From the NCBI RefSeq assembly GCF_036320965.1, contig NC_092225.1, positions 55,540,515-55,604,514 on the forward strand: a stretch of 64,000 nucleotides of DNA, in the 5' to 3' direction. The notes beneath the pieces were generated by a model. It worked only from the letters and a program-made list of their open reading frames with translations, had not been told where the DNA came from and searched no databases. Below, piece by piece: positions 10,330 through 19,399 of this stretch; within the stretch, counting starts at the first letter, position 1, and every line of letters begins with the position of its first letter. The DNA comes from Panulirus ornatus (Eukaryota; Arthropoda; Malacostraca; Decapoda; Palinuridae). The position numbers and the translations under genes were made by a program.

Positions 10330-12340
10330 ATACTTATAAAGTAGTTGTATTGTCTTGGTTTGAAGGTAGTGATCGGTTTTCGCGTTGACGACATCTGGTG
10401 GCTGTGACTTATTCCAGTGTCTTACAAATCTACTGATAGAAAAGGGAAAAAATAATTAGCCCACTCTGCTGCTATCACATCTCCTTCCTTCCAGTCTCGT
10501 GTGTGTCACTCTGGTCATTGAACTTTTGTTTAATGTGAAGAAATCTCTGTATTGTTGTCGATTTCTTTTTTTTTTTTTTTTAGTATTATGAACGCGTCAT
10601 TTTCAGAGAAGATCATTCCAGATCTCTAAATCTTTGTACATTCTGATTATTTCCGAGCAGCGGATTAAGTTTTGTTGCTCTTTTCCGAATATGTTCTCGT
10701 TCTTATGCATGTCTGCTCAGGTTTGGGTGACTAGAATTGAACAGCGTGTTCCAGACAGGGTCTAAGTACGATGAAAGAGAGCGAGTACAATATCCCTCGT
10801 TTGATATTTCTAGCCACGAAATTTTGTATCCTGTTGGCTTTATTATATGCAGCTAAGCATTGTTTACCGTATGTATTATATGCAGCTAAGCATTGTTTAC
10901 CGTATTTATTATATGCAGCTAAGCATTGTTTACCGTATTTATTATATGCAGCTAAGCATTGTTTACCGTATGTATTATATGCAGCTAAGCATTGTTTACC
11001 GTATTTATTATATGCAGCTAAGCATTGTTTACCGTATTTGTTATATGCAGCTAAGCATTATTTACCGTATTTATTATATGCAGCTAAGCATTGTTTACCG
11101 TATTTATTATATGCAGCTAAGCATTGTTTACCGTATTTAATGTATGCAGCTAAGCAGTGTTTACCGTATTTATTATATGCAGCTAAGCATTGTTTACCAT
11201 ATTTAATGTATGCAGCTAAGCAGTGTTTACCGTATTTATTATATGCAGCTAAGCATTGTTTACCGTATTTATTATATGCAGCTAAGCATTGTTTACCGTA
11301 TTTATTATATGCAGCTAAGCATTGTTTACCGTATTTAATGTATGCAGCTAAGCAGTGTTTACCGTATTTATTATATGCAGCTAAGCATTGTTTACCATAT
11401 TTAATGTATGCAGCTAAGCAGTGTTTACCGTATTTATTATATGCAGCTAAGCATTGTTTACCGTATTTATTATATGCAGCTAAGCATTGTTTACCGTATT
11501 TATTATATGCGGCTAAGCATTGTTTACCGTATTTATTATATGCAGCTAATCATTGTTTACCGTATTTAATGTATGCAGCTAAGCATTGTTTACCGTATTT
11601 CAGGTGACTAATGGTTGATCACCCTAAGGTCATTTCGTACTTCTAATTATAGTTTACCGAAAATTGTGTGTGATCAAGAATTATTTTTCCTCGTGAAAAT
11701 AAAAGAAAAAGTATTTAGCATCTGGGCTGAAGTCCATATGTCTTGCTCACGCCATGAGTTTGTCTCGAACTCGCTCTGAATCCTTCTTGTTAACCTTCCT
11801 CTGACTGGCCCTAGTGTAGCCTGAGTGTTGTATCATCGGTGTATACGGAAGTACTCGGGCCGCGAGCATCGTGATGTACACGGTGTGAGGTAGAAGACAG
11901 GGAAGGGTCCCAGGAGTGCGCCCTGCGCTACCCCGCTGGTGGGACGCTCCCGTTTTCTAACCCTGCTCGTTGCTTTCCCCAGTCCGTGAGGCAAGTGCCC
12001 CCCCCGCGCGCGCGCGCTCTCTCTCTCCCCCTACGCGTGCCTTTGCCAGCTTGTGCGCTAAGCTTCCTTAAGCTTGCTTATCGATGTTTTATACGCTGCA
12101 TTGTCGAAAGCTTTCTGCAGATCTCACTTTTCCACATTTAAGTGCGTTCTGCAATGTCACTTGTTATATATGACAGAAGATTTTTAGATTTCGTAAAACG
12201 TGATTTTTTTTTTACTTTCCATGTCGAAGCATTTGTTGATAACCATCGTTTAGAAATTTGATACCTTCCAAATATTTAATAATTCCTGTTTTTTTTTTTA
12301 TATGTTTCGTGGTACAGAAGTAAAGCAGATTGGACGATAA
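10330..12340 (-). pseudogene. CR1/L2-like LINE reverse transcriptase, degenerate and split by a minisatellite
   Basis: Minus-strand reading frames, with many stops and shifts, follow the order of CR1/L2-group RT. LQKAFDNAAYK (12088-12120, the SKAFD block) comes first. A decayed GVPQG block near 11932-11955, a TDDTTL block (FADDT), and KDSERVRDKLMA with HMDFSPD (the thumb segment WQMxFNxDK) follow. After these comes the tandem array at 10846-11604. Then the unit-derived CLAAYNKANRIQNFVARNI runs into GILYSL, LRPCLEHAVQF (10734-10763), and a poor match to the C-terminal basic region. Clade assignment rests on these blocks only; endonuclease and ORF1 are not seen. Confidence 0.85.
10846..11604. 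repeat. 33-bp minisatellite derived from RT coding sequence
   Basis: About 23 units of 33 bp. On the minus strand each unit encodes KYGKQCLAAYN; on plus it reads LLYAAKHCLPY, and both frames are open. Variants with ATGTATGCAGCTAAGCAGTG define a 198-bp (6-unit) higher-order duplication; the diagnostic TTTACCATAT recurs at 11193 and 11391. The array sits precisely where the RT block K-Q-C-L-A-A-x-N-K-A-N belongs in the surrounding CR1/L2 pseudogene. I therefore read it as an in-frame expansion of that segment. Confidence 0.95.
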
Positions 12341-12352
12341 ATAGTTCAGTGC

Positions 12353-12355
<3 letters not shown>

Positions 12356-12441
<86 letters not shown>
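12356..12441. repeat. (CT)n microsatellite
   Basis: Pure CT tract of about 43 repeats, followed 94 bp later by a GA tract that is its inverted complement. Confidence 0.97.
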
Positions 12442-12443
<2 letters not shown>

Positions 12444-12532
12444 TTTTTGAAAGTAGTTGAGGGGGAAAGTGAGAGGCTGGGAGTGAGAGGAGGTGTGGTG
12501 TGAGGATTGACGCCTGTGGAGAGCGGGAGTTT

Positions 12533-12534
<2 letters not shown>

Positions 12535-12598
<64 letters not shown>
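12535..12598. repeat. (GA)n microsatellite
   Basis: Pure GA tract of about 32 repeats, able to pair with the CT tract at 12356-12441. Confidence 0.97.
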
Positions 12599-12601
<3 letters not shown>

Positions 12602-12830
12602 AGATGTGGAGGTTGTAGGGAGTGAGAGTTGTAGAGAAGGAGCTAATGGGGGTTTGAGAAGTATGGAGTGGGAGTTATGGGGAGTGAGAGTTGTAGAGTG
12701 GGAGTTGTGGGGCGAGAACGGTGTACAATGGGAGTTATAGGAGGGGGAGATGTGTGGGGAGTGGAGTATTTGGAGTGGGATTTGTGAGTATCCAGTGAGA
12801 GGTGTATTGGGGGGTGAGGGGTGGAGGGTT
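12599..12830. repeat. degenerate GAGTGGGAGTTGTGG array
   Basis: Irregular units of about 12-24 bp containing AGTGGGAGTT or AGTGAGAGTTGTAG. Resembles the 38-bp array near 9.8 kb. Confidence 0.75.
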
Positions 12831-12982
12831 GGGTTGCGTAAACAGGGATGGTGAGTATATTGGAAGAGAGTAAGGACGTGGTAATACAGGAGGTGAACAC
12901 AAGGGAGAATGCAGACACCAACAGACCACTGGATCATTTCGTAGCTGTGTGTGTAGGCTGAGAAACATAAAGCTGAGCGTGG

Positions 12983-13440
12983 AGAGAGAGCAGACAGGCT
13001 TAGTGTGGAGGGAGTAGGTAAGCTTAGTGTGGAAAAAGTACACAAGCTTAGTGGTAAGAGAGTAGGCAAGCTAGTGTGGAGAGAGTAGACAAGCTTAGTG
13101 TGGAGGGCGTAGGTAAGCTTATTGTAGACGGAGTAGACAAGCTTAGTGTGGAGAGAAGAGACAAGCTTAGTTTAGAGAGAGTAGACAAGCTTAGTGTGGA
13201 GGGCGTACGTAAGCTTAGTTTGGAGAGAGTAGACAAGCTTAGTTTGGAGAGAGCAGACAAGCTTAGTGTGGAAAGACTATACAAGCTTAGTGTGGAGGGC
13301 GTAGGTAAGCTTAGTGTAGACGGAGTAGACAAGCTTAGTGTGGAGGAAGTAGACAAGCTTAGAATTAAGAATGTAGACAAGCTTAGTATCAAGGCATTAA
13401 ACAAGCATAGTACGGAGAAGTATAGGCAAGCTTAGTGTGG
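12983..13440. repeat. 24-bp minisatellite
   Basis: About 19 units of 24 bp with core GTAGACAAGCTTAGTGTGG. Almost every unit contains AAGCTT. The 8-residue VDKLSVEG frame on plus is a shadow. Confidence 0.95.
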
Positions 13441-13569
13441 TGGGAGTAAACAAAAGGAAAGCAAACAAGATGACGTAAGGAGAAGTACCTGTAAATATAC
13501 TTTCTTCAACACCTACACAGAAATGTACCAGACATCAGTCGTGGACTTTGAGCAACGTGCATCTCTCGT

Positions 13570-14605
13570 ATGGTGATTTTCCTATCGGGTAATCGTTGTG
13601 GTAAATTTATTCCATTTGTTAAACAGTCCTGGTGAGGCTGAGGTACCTCTGACCCCTTTCGGGTGACCTGAGTTTTTGCTCCACCAGTTTGTATGGAAAC
13701 CAGACTGATCGAGTCTTACATAGCTGCTTAGATCGAGGCTGGATGAGGACGCCCTCGGATCATCATAGATCGTCTGTTCACCTTCTGTTTTTCTTTCTGT
13801 GGTGAATAGATTAAGATTATGTCTGGCCATATTTCGTAGGATTTGATCCTCAGTCCGGCGATCGTCTCGGTGGCTCGATCCTCCACTCCGTCTTTTCTCT
13901 CCCATTTTCAAGTTGTCTGACCCAAACTGAACGCAGTGTTCAGGGTGGAAACTCACTCACTGGTGAGCTGTAAAACAGTGGTATTTTCTGTATAACTTCA
14001 GTTCGAATACCTTATGTATGAAGGTTACAATTTTGCTCACGCTTTTCCTGTTTTAACACACTGCTGATGTGGCTTTAGGTCGTCGGAAATTACTACGCCA
14101 AAGTCTCTTGTCGTCATGTACGTTCTGTAACTCAGTAAGAGTTCATACTGTCGCTTGCATTCTAGTTTTCAACCCCCGGGGTGGTGTTTTTAAACTTTGA
14201 ACTTATATCAAACACAGTCTTTCAGTTTGTCTGTGTCAGCTTGCGGATATGTACGTTCACTTTCTGTCATAGCTTCACTTCCCAGCTGGCAAGATAACCC
14301 ATCTGTCAGTGAGGAAGAGAGGCGGTCTCAGGATTGATCCCTGTGGCACGCCACTTGCTACGTCCAACCATTCTGAGGTTCGACCGTTCAATCACTTTTG
14401 AATTGTTCCCGGCCAGTCAACCCATTTTCTAAACACGGAAAGCCAATCGCCATCTCTATCATATGACTTAGAATAGGCTAATGATTTGATGTAGGATCGT
14501 GTTGGATATTTATTTATTTAGAAATCTCAATAAATGACACCAGCCCCTTCCCTGTCATCATGCAAGTTGATTGTATCATGAAAAGAAAAAGTCCAGATCC
14601 GACTG
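13570..14605 (-). pseudogene. CR1/L2-like LINE reverse transcriptase, degenerate
   Basis: On the minus strand the blocks run, from high to low coordinate: YSKSYDRD (14454-14474, the SKAFDRV block), SEWLDVASGVPQGSI (SGVPQGSI at 14332-14355), then FGVVISDDLKPHQQC near 14100. Next come HCVQFGSDNLKMGEKR (EYAVQFWSP block), KSYEIWPDIILIY and a C-terminal FNKWNKF. Stops and frameshifts occur throughout. The high-coordinate end meets the 5' end of the plus-strand RTE copy at about 14605, so the RTE may have inserted into this element. Clade assignment is by motif reading. Confidence 0.85.
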
Positions 14606-14617
14606 GCTTGAACGACC

Positions 14618-15493
14618 TTGATTATTGGTGCATATGCACCTGGGCATGAGAAGAAAGATCAAGAGAGGCAAGTGTTTTGGGAGCAGCTGAATGAGTGTGA
14701 TAGTGGTTTTGATGCACGAGACCGGGTTATAGTGATGGGTGATTTGAATGCAAAGGTGAGTAATGTGGCAGTTGAGGGAATAATTGGTATACATGGGGTG
14801 TTCAGTGTTGTAAATGGAAATGGTGAAGAGCTTGTAGATTTATGTGCTGAAAAAGGACTGATGATTGGGAATACCTGGTTTAAAAAGCGAGATATACATA
14901 AGTATACTTATGTAAGTAGGAGAGATGGCCAGAGAGCGTTATTGGATTACGTGTTAATTGACAGGCGTGCGAAAGAGAGACTTTTGGATGTTAATGTGCT
15001 GAGAGGTGCAACTGGAGGGATGTCTGATCATTATCTTGTGGAGGCTAAGGTGAAGATTTGTATGGGTTTTCAGAAAAGAAGAGTGAATGTTGGGGTGAAG
15101 AGGGTGGTGAGAGTAAGTGAGCTTGAGAAGGAGACCTGTGTGAGGAAGTACCAGGAGAGACTGAGTACAGAATGGAAAAAGGTGAGAACAATGGAAGCAA
15201 GGGGAGTGGGGGAGGAATGGGATGTATTTAGGGAATCAGTGATGGATTGCGCAAAAGATGCTTGTGGCATGAGAAGAGTGGGAGGTGGGTTGATTAGAAA
15301 GGGTAGTGAGTGGTGGGATGAAGAAGTAAGAGTATTAGTGAAAGAGAAGAGAGAGGCATTTGGACGATTTTTGCAGGGAAAAAATGCAATTGAGTGGGAG
15401 ATGTATAAAAGAAAGAGACAGGAGGTCAAGAGAAAGGTGCAAGAGGTGAAAAAAAAAGGGCAAATGAGAGTTGGGGTGAGAGAGTATCATTAA
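14618..15493 (+). pseudogene. RTE endonuclease domain (C-terminal half) and linker
   Basis: The open frame starts after a TGA at 14609 and has no early ATG; the first codon used here is TTG, so the start is not real. IIGAYAPG opens the visible part. VIVMGDLNAKV carries the GDxN motif, and MSDHYLVEAKV carries the terminal SDH motif of the exonuclease/endonuclease/phosphatase fold. This domain nicks target DNA for target-primed reverse transcription. The N-terminal half, with the first catalytic Asn and Glu, is missing. A charged linker (KRKRQEVKRKVQEVKK) leads to the RT. A run of nine A at 15449-15457 is one base too long: with eight, the frame continues as KKRANESWGERVSLNFREN into the next open frame. 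This is therefore the front of one polyprotein, broken by a +1 slip. Confidence 0.9.
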
Positions 15494-15513
15494 ATTTTAG
15501 GGAGAATAAAAAG

Positions 15514-17262
15514 ATGTTCTGGAAGGAGGTAAATAGGGTGCGTAAGACAAGGGAGCAAATGGGAACTTCAGTGAAGGGCGCAAATGGGGAGGTGATAACA
15601 AGTAGTGGTGATGTGAGAGGGAGATGGAGTGAGTATTTTGAAGGTTTGTTGAATGTGTTTGATGATAGAGTGGCAGATATAGGGTGTTTTCGTCGAGGTG
15701 GTGTGCAAAGTGAGAGGGTTAGGGAAAATGATTTGGTAAACAGAGAAGAGGTAGTGAAAGCTTTGTGGAAGATGAAAGCCGGCAAGGCAGCAGGTTTGGA
15801 TGGTATTGCAGTGGAATTTATTAAAAAAGGGGGTGACTGTATTGTTGACTGGTTGGTAAGGTTATTTAATGTATGTATGACTCATGGTGAGGTGCCTGAG
15901 GATTGGCGGAATGCGTGCATAGTGCCATTGTACAAAGGCAAAGGGGATAAGAGTGAGTGCTCAAATTACAGAGGTATAAGTTTGTTGAGTATTCCTGGTA
16001 AATTATATGGGAGGGTATTGATTGAGAGGGTGAAGGCATGTACAGAGCATCAGATTGGGGAAGAGCAGTGTGGTTTCAGAAGTGGTAGAGGATGTGTGGA
16101 TCAGGTGTTTGCTTTGAAGAATGTATGTGAGAAATACTTAGAAAAGCAAATGGATTTGTATGTAGCATTTATGGATCTGGAGAAGGCATATGATAGAGTT
16201 GATAGAGATGCTCTGTGGAAGGTATTAAGAATATATGGTGTGGGAGGCAAGTTGTTAGAAGCAGTGAAAAGTTTTTATCGAGGATGTAAGGCATGTGTAC
16301 GTGTAGGAAGAGAGGAAAGTGATTGGTTCTCAGTGAATGTAGGTTTGCGGCAGGGGTGTGTGATGTCTCCATGGTTGTTTAATTTGTTTATGGATGGGGT
16401 TGTTAGGGAGGTAAATGCAAGAGTTTTGGAAAGAGGGGCAAGTATGAAGTCTGTTGGGGATGAGAGAGCTTGGGAAGTGAGTCAATTGTTGTTCGCTGAT
16501 GATACAGCGCTGGTGGCTGATTCATGTGAGAAACTGCAGAAGCTGGTGACTGAGTTTGGTAAAGTGTGTGGAAGAAGAAAGTTAAGAGTAAATGTGAATA
16601 AGGGCAAGGTTATTAGGTACAGTAGGATTGAGGGTCAAGTCAATTGGGAGGTGAGTTTGAATGGAGAAAAACTGGAGGAAGTGAAGTGTTTTAGATATCT
16701 GGGAGTGGATCCGGCAGCGGATGGAACCATGGAAGCGGAAGTGGATCATAGGGTGGGGGAGGGGGCGAAAATTCTGGGGGCCTTGAAGAATGTGTGGAAG
16801 TCGAGAACATTATCTCGGAAAGCAAAAATGGGTATGTTTGAAGGAATAGTGGTTCCAACAATGTTGTATGGTTGCGAGGCGTGGGCTATGGATAGAGTTG
16901 TGCGCAGGAGGATGGATGTGCTGGAAATGAGATATTTGAGGACAATGTGTGGTGTGAGGTGGTTTGATCGAGTAAGTAACGTAAGGGTAAGAGAGATGTG
17001 TGGAAATAAAAAGAGCGTGGGTGAGAGAGCAGAAGAGGGTGTTTTGAAGTGGTTTGGGCACATGGAGAGAATGAGTGAGGAAAGATTGACCAAGAGGATA
17101 TATGTGTCGGAGGTGGAGGGAACGAGGAGAAGAGGGAGGCCAAATTGGAGGTGGAAAGATGGAGTGAAAAAGATTTTGTGTGATCGGGGCCTGAACATGC
17201 AGGAGGGTGAAAGGAGGGCAAGGAATAGAGTGAATTGGAGCGATGTGGTATACCGGGGTTGA
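15514..17262 (+). CDS. RTE reverse transcriptase (582 codons, no stop inside)
   Basis: Reverse transcriptase of an RTE-type LINE, which copies element RNA from a nicked chromosomal 3' end. Blocks in order: LWKMKAGKAAGLDGIAVEF (~residue 85-105), NACIVPLYKGKGDKSECSNY then RGISLLSIPGKLYGRVL (~130-170), EEQCGFRSGRGCVDQ (~185), FMDLEKAYDRVDRDAL (~220), GLRQGCVMSPWLFNLFMD (~275), QLLFADDTALVAD with the catalytic FADD at 16492-16503 (~residue 327), and VKCFRYLGVD (~390). A Cys-rich segment and GRPNWRWKDGVKK lie near the C-terminus. The annotated ATG at 15514 is probably internal, since the frame continues upstream to the indel at 15449-15457. No stop codon interrupts the RT, so this copy is young or recently active. 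It is not a host gene. Confidence 0.92.
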   Translation: MFWKEVNRVRKTREQMGTSVKGANGEVITSSGDVRGRWSEYFEGLLNVFDDRVADIGCFRRGGVQSERVRENDLVNREEVVKALWKMKAGKAAGLDGIAVEFIKKGGDCIVDWLVRLFNVCMTHGEVPEDWRNACIVPLYKGKGDKSECSNYRGISLLSIPGKLYGRVLIERVKACTEHQIGEEQCGFRSGRGCVDQVFALKNVCEKYLEKQMDLYVAFMDLEKAYDRVDRDALWKVLRIYGVGGKLLEAVKSFYRGCKACVRVGREESDWFSVNVGLRQGCVMSPWLFNLFMDGVVREVNARVLERGASMKSVGDERAWEVSQLLFADDTALVADSCEKLQKLVTEFGKVCGRRKLRVNVNKGKVIRYSRIEGQVNWEVSLNGEKLEEVKCFRYLGVDPAADGTMEAEVDHRVGEGAKILGALKNVWKSRTLSRKAKMGMFEGIVVPTMLYGCEAWAMDRVVRRRMDVLEMRYLRTMCGVRWFDRVSNVRVREMCGNKKSVGERAEEGVLKWFGHMERMSEERLTKRIYVSEVEGTRRRGRPNWRWKDGVKKILCDRGLNMQEGERRARNRVNWSDVVYRG

Positions 17263-17411
17263 CGTGCTGTCAGTGGATTGAATCAAGGCATGTGAAGCGT
17301 CTGGGGTAAACCATGGAAAGCTGTGTAGGTATGTATATTTGCGTGTGTGGACGTGTATGTATATACATGTGTATGGGGGGGGTTGGGCCATTTCTTTCGT
17401 CTGTTTCTTTG

Positions 17412-17439
17412 CGCTACCTCGCAAACGCGGGAGACAGCG
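17412..17439 (+). other. conserved imperfect-hairpin tail of the RTE 3' end
   Basis: CGCTACCTCGC, a short loop, then GCGGGAGACAGCG. The outer CGCT/AGCG and inner CGC/GCG segments can pair. The same module ends several unrelated repeat bodies in this window and may be the RT recognition site for priming; that role is inference. Confidence 0.7.
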
Positions 17440-17517
17440 ACAAAGTATAAAAAAAAAAAAAATATATATATATATTGTTTGAAGATCTATATATATTCGT
17501 ACATACTGTAAATATAT

Positions 17518-17720
17518 ATCCCTGGTGATAGGGGAGAAAGAACACCCACGTATTCCCTGCGTGTCGTAGATGGCGACTAAAAGGGGAGGGAGCGGGGGGC
17601 TGGAAATCCTCCCCTCTCTTTTTTTTCTTTTTTTTTTTTTAATTTTCCGAAAGAAGGAACAGAGAAGGGGGCCAGGTGAGGATATTCCCTTAAAGGCCCA
17701 GTCCTCTGTTTTTAACGCTA

Positions 17721-17725
<5 letters not shown>
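17518..17725 (+). mobile_element. ~240-bp SINE-like repeat, copy a
   Basis: Begins CCTGGTGATAGGGGAGAAAG and includes CACGTATTCCCTGCGTGTCG and GGAAATCCTCCCCTCTC. A pyrimidine-rich middle and AGGCCCAGTCCTCTG precede the end, where it is cut within the tail module (CGCTACCT) by an AT tract. Related copies lie at 53208-53449 and 56869-57117. I see no RNA polymerase III boxes, so SINE status is provisional. Confidence 0.8.

Positions 17726-17799
<74 letters not shown>
17723..17799. repeat. (AT)n tract
   Basis: Pure AT repeats replacing the end of the SINE-like repeat tail. Confidence 0.95.
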
Positions 17800-17992
17800 T
17801 TGGCAAACTTACAATTTGAGGGAGGAGGGGGGGAGGTTTTCCCCCCCATGTAGCAAGCAACGTAATCACAAGAAGCTGTCTCAATTTTTTTTGTTTTCCC
17901 GATCGTGTTTTCTTTTAGTTCAGTCTGCCGTTTTCTTTATCCCGTCATTCCGCTTGATGGCGACAGACTGAACATCATCTGGAGAGGTGTGC

Positions 17993-18150
17993 GTCAGTCA
18001 GTCAGTCAGTCAGTCAGTCAGTCAGTCAATCAATCAGTCAGTCAGTCAGTCAGTCAGTCAGTCAGTCAGTCAGTCAGTCAGTCAGTCAATCAGTCAGTCA
18101 GTCAGTCAGTCAATCAGTCGGTCCGTCAGTCAGTCAGTCAGTCAGTCAGT
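17993..18150. repeat. (GTCA)n tetranucleotide array
   Basis: About 38 GTCA/ATCA units; Gln/Ser/Val frames over it are shadows. Confidence 0.96.
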
Positions 18151-18177
18151 TGTGGTAGTGGTTAGTTCTCCTCCGTG

Positions 18178-18615
18178 GAGTGAGAGTTGATGCCTGGTGA
18201 GAGCCGTGGTGTGAGAGTGGTGCCTGGTGAGAGCCGTGGTGTGAGAGTGGTGCCTGGTGAGAGCCGTGGTGTGAGAGTGGTGCCTGGTGAGAGCCGTGAA
18301 GTGAGAGTTGGTGCTGGTGAGAGCCGTGGAGTGAGAGTTGGTGCTGGTGAGAGCCGTGGGGTGAGAGTTGGTGCCTGGTGAGAGCCGTGGAGTGAGAGTG
18401 GTGCCTGGTGAGAGCCGTGGAGTGAGAGTTGGTGCCTGGTGAGAGCCGTGGAGTGAGAGTTGGTGCTGGTGAGAGCCGTGGAGTGAGAGTTGATGCCTGG
18501 TGAGAGCCGTGGTGTGAGAGTGGTGCCTGGTGAGAGCCGTGAAGTGAGAGTTGGTGCCTGGTGAGAGCCGTGGAGTGAGAGTTGGTGCTGGTGAGAGCCG
18601 TGGGGTGAGAGTTGG
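18178..18615. repeat. 29/30-bp minisatellite
   Basis: About 15 units containing GGTGAGAGCCGTGG and GTGAGAGTTGGTGC. Confidence 0.95.
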
Positions 18616-18694
18616 TGTGTGGTTCTATGTAATTAAGTAATCCAGCAGAGCGAGTTACTGGGTCACTCAGCTGATGAGCTCAACAGCTGCATGG

Positions 18695-19125
18695 TCTTTG
18701 CCCGACCTGCCATGTGGTCTCTTGTTGGCCTGTGTGGCCAGATGGTCTCATGTTGGTCTGTGTAGCCAAATGGTCTCTTGTTGGTATGTGCAACGAGATG
18801 GTCTCTTGTTGGTCTGTGTTTCCAGATGGTCTCTTGTTGGTCTGTGTAGCCAGATGATCTCGTGTAGGTCTGTGTAGCCAGATGGTCTGTTGTTGGTATG
18901 TGCAACGAGATAGTCTCTTGTTGGTCTGTGTGGCCAGATGGTCTCTTGTTGGTCTGTGTAGCCAGATGGTCTCTTGTTGGTCTGTGTAGTCAGGTGGTCT
19001 CTTGTTGGTCTGTGTAGTCAGGTGGTCTCTTGTTGGTCTGTGTAGTCAGGTGGTCTCTTGTTGGTCTGTTGGTCTGTGTAGCCAAATGGTCTGTTGTTTG
19101 CCTGTTGGTCTTCATAGCCAGAGGG
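18695..19125. repeat. 28-bp minisatellite
   Basis: About 15 diverged units with GGTCTCTTGTTGGTCTGTGT. Confidence 0.94.
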
Positions 19126-19286
19126 TCTGTTGCCTGTCTGCTATGTGTATGTCTGGCTACCAGCATATTACTACCTTCCCGTTAATCCTTTTCTGTTTCT
19201 GTTTCTCCACCTGTTTGTCTGTTTATCAGTGTATTTCCCTGCCCTTCTATATATCTGTGTGTCTGTATATCTTTCTTTTTCCCATC

Positions 19287-19292
<6 letters not shown>

Positions 19293-19375
<83 letters not shown>
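19293..19375. repeat. (CT)n microsatellite
   Basis: Pure CT tract of about 41 repeats. Confidence 0.97.
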
Positions 19376-19377
<2 letters not shown>

Positions 19378-19399
19378 GCCTACCCTTTCCGTCATTCAT

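Larger units (their letters stand above)
14606..17455 (+). mobile_element. RTE-type LINE, 5'-truncated, nearly intact coding region
   Basis: A non-LTR retrotransposon copy of about 2.85 kb: second half of an apurinic-type endonuclease, complete reverse transcriptase, a ~180-bp 3' UTR, a conserved hairpin-like tail (17412-17439), then poly-A passing into AT repeats. A single endonuclease-RT polyprotein with a short 3' UTR and microsatellite-like tail is typical of the RTE clade. The 5' boundary near 14606 lies inside the endonuclease, so the copy is 5'-truncated. Confidence 0.92.

Noticed and set aside
10771..11607. 278-residue plus-strand protein of LLYAAKHCLPY repeats
   Set aside because: The array derives from the minus-strand RT sequence, so the plus frame is antisense.
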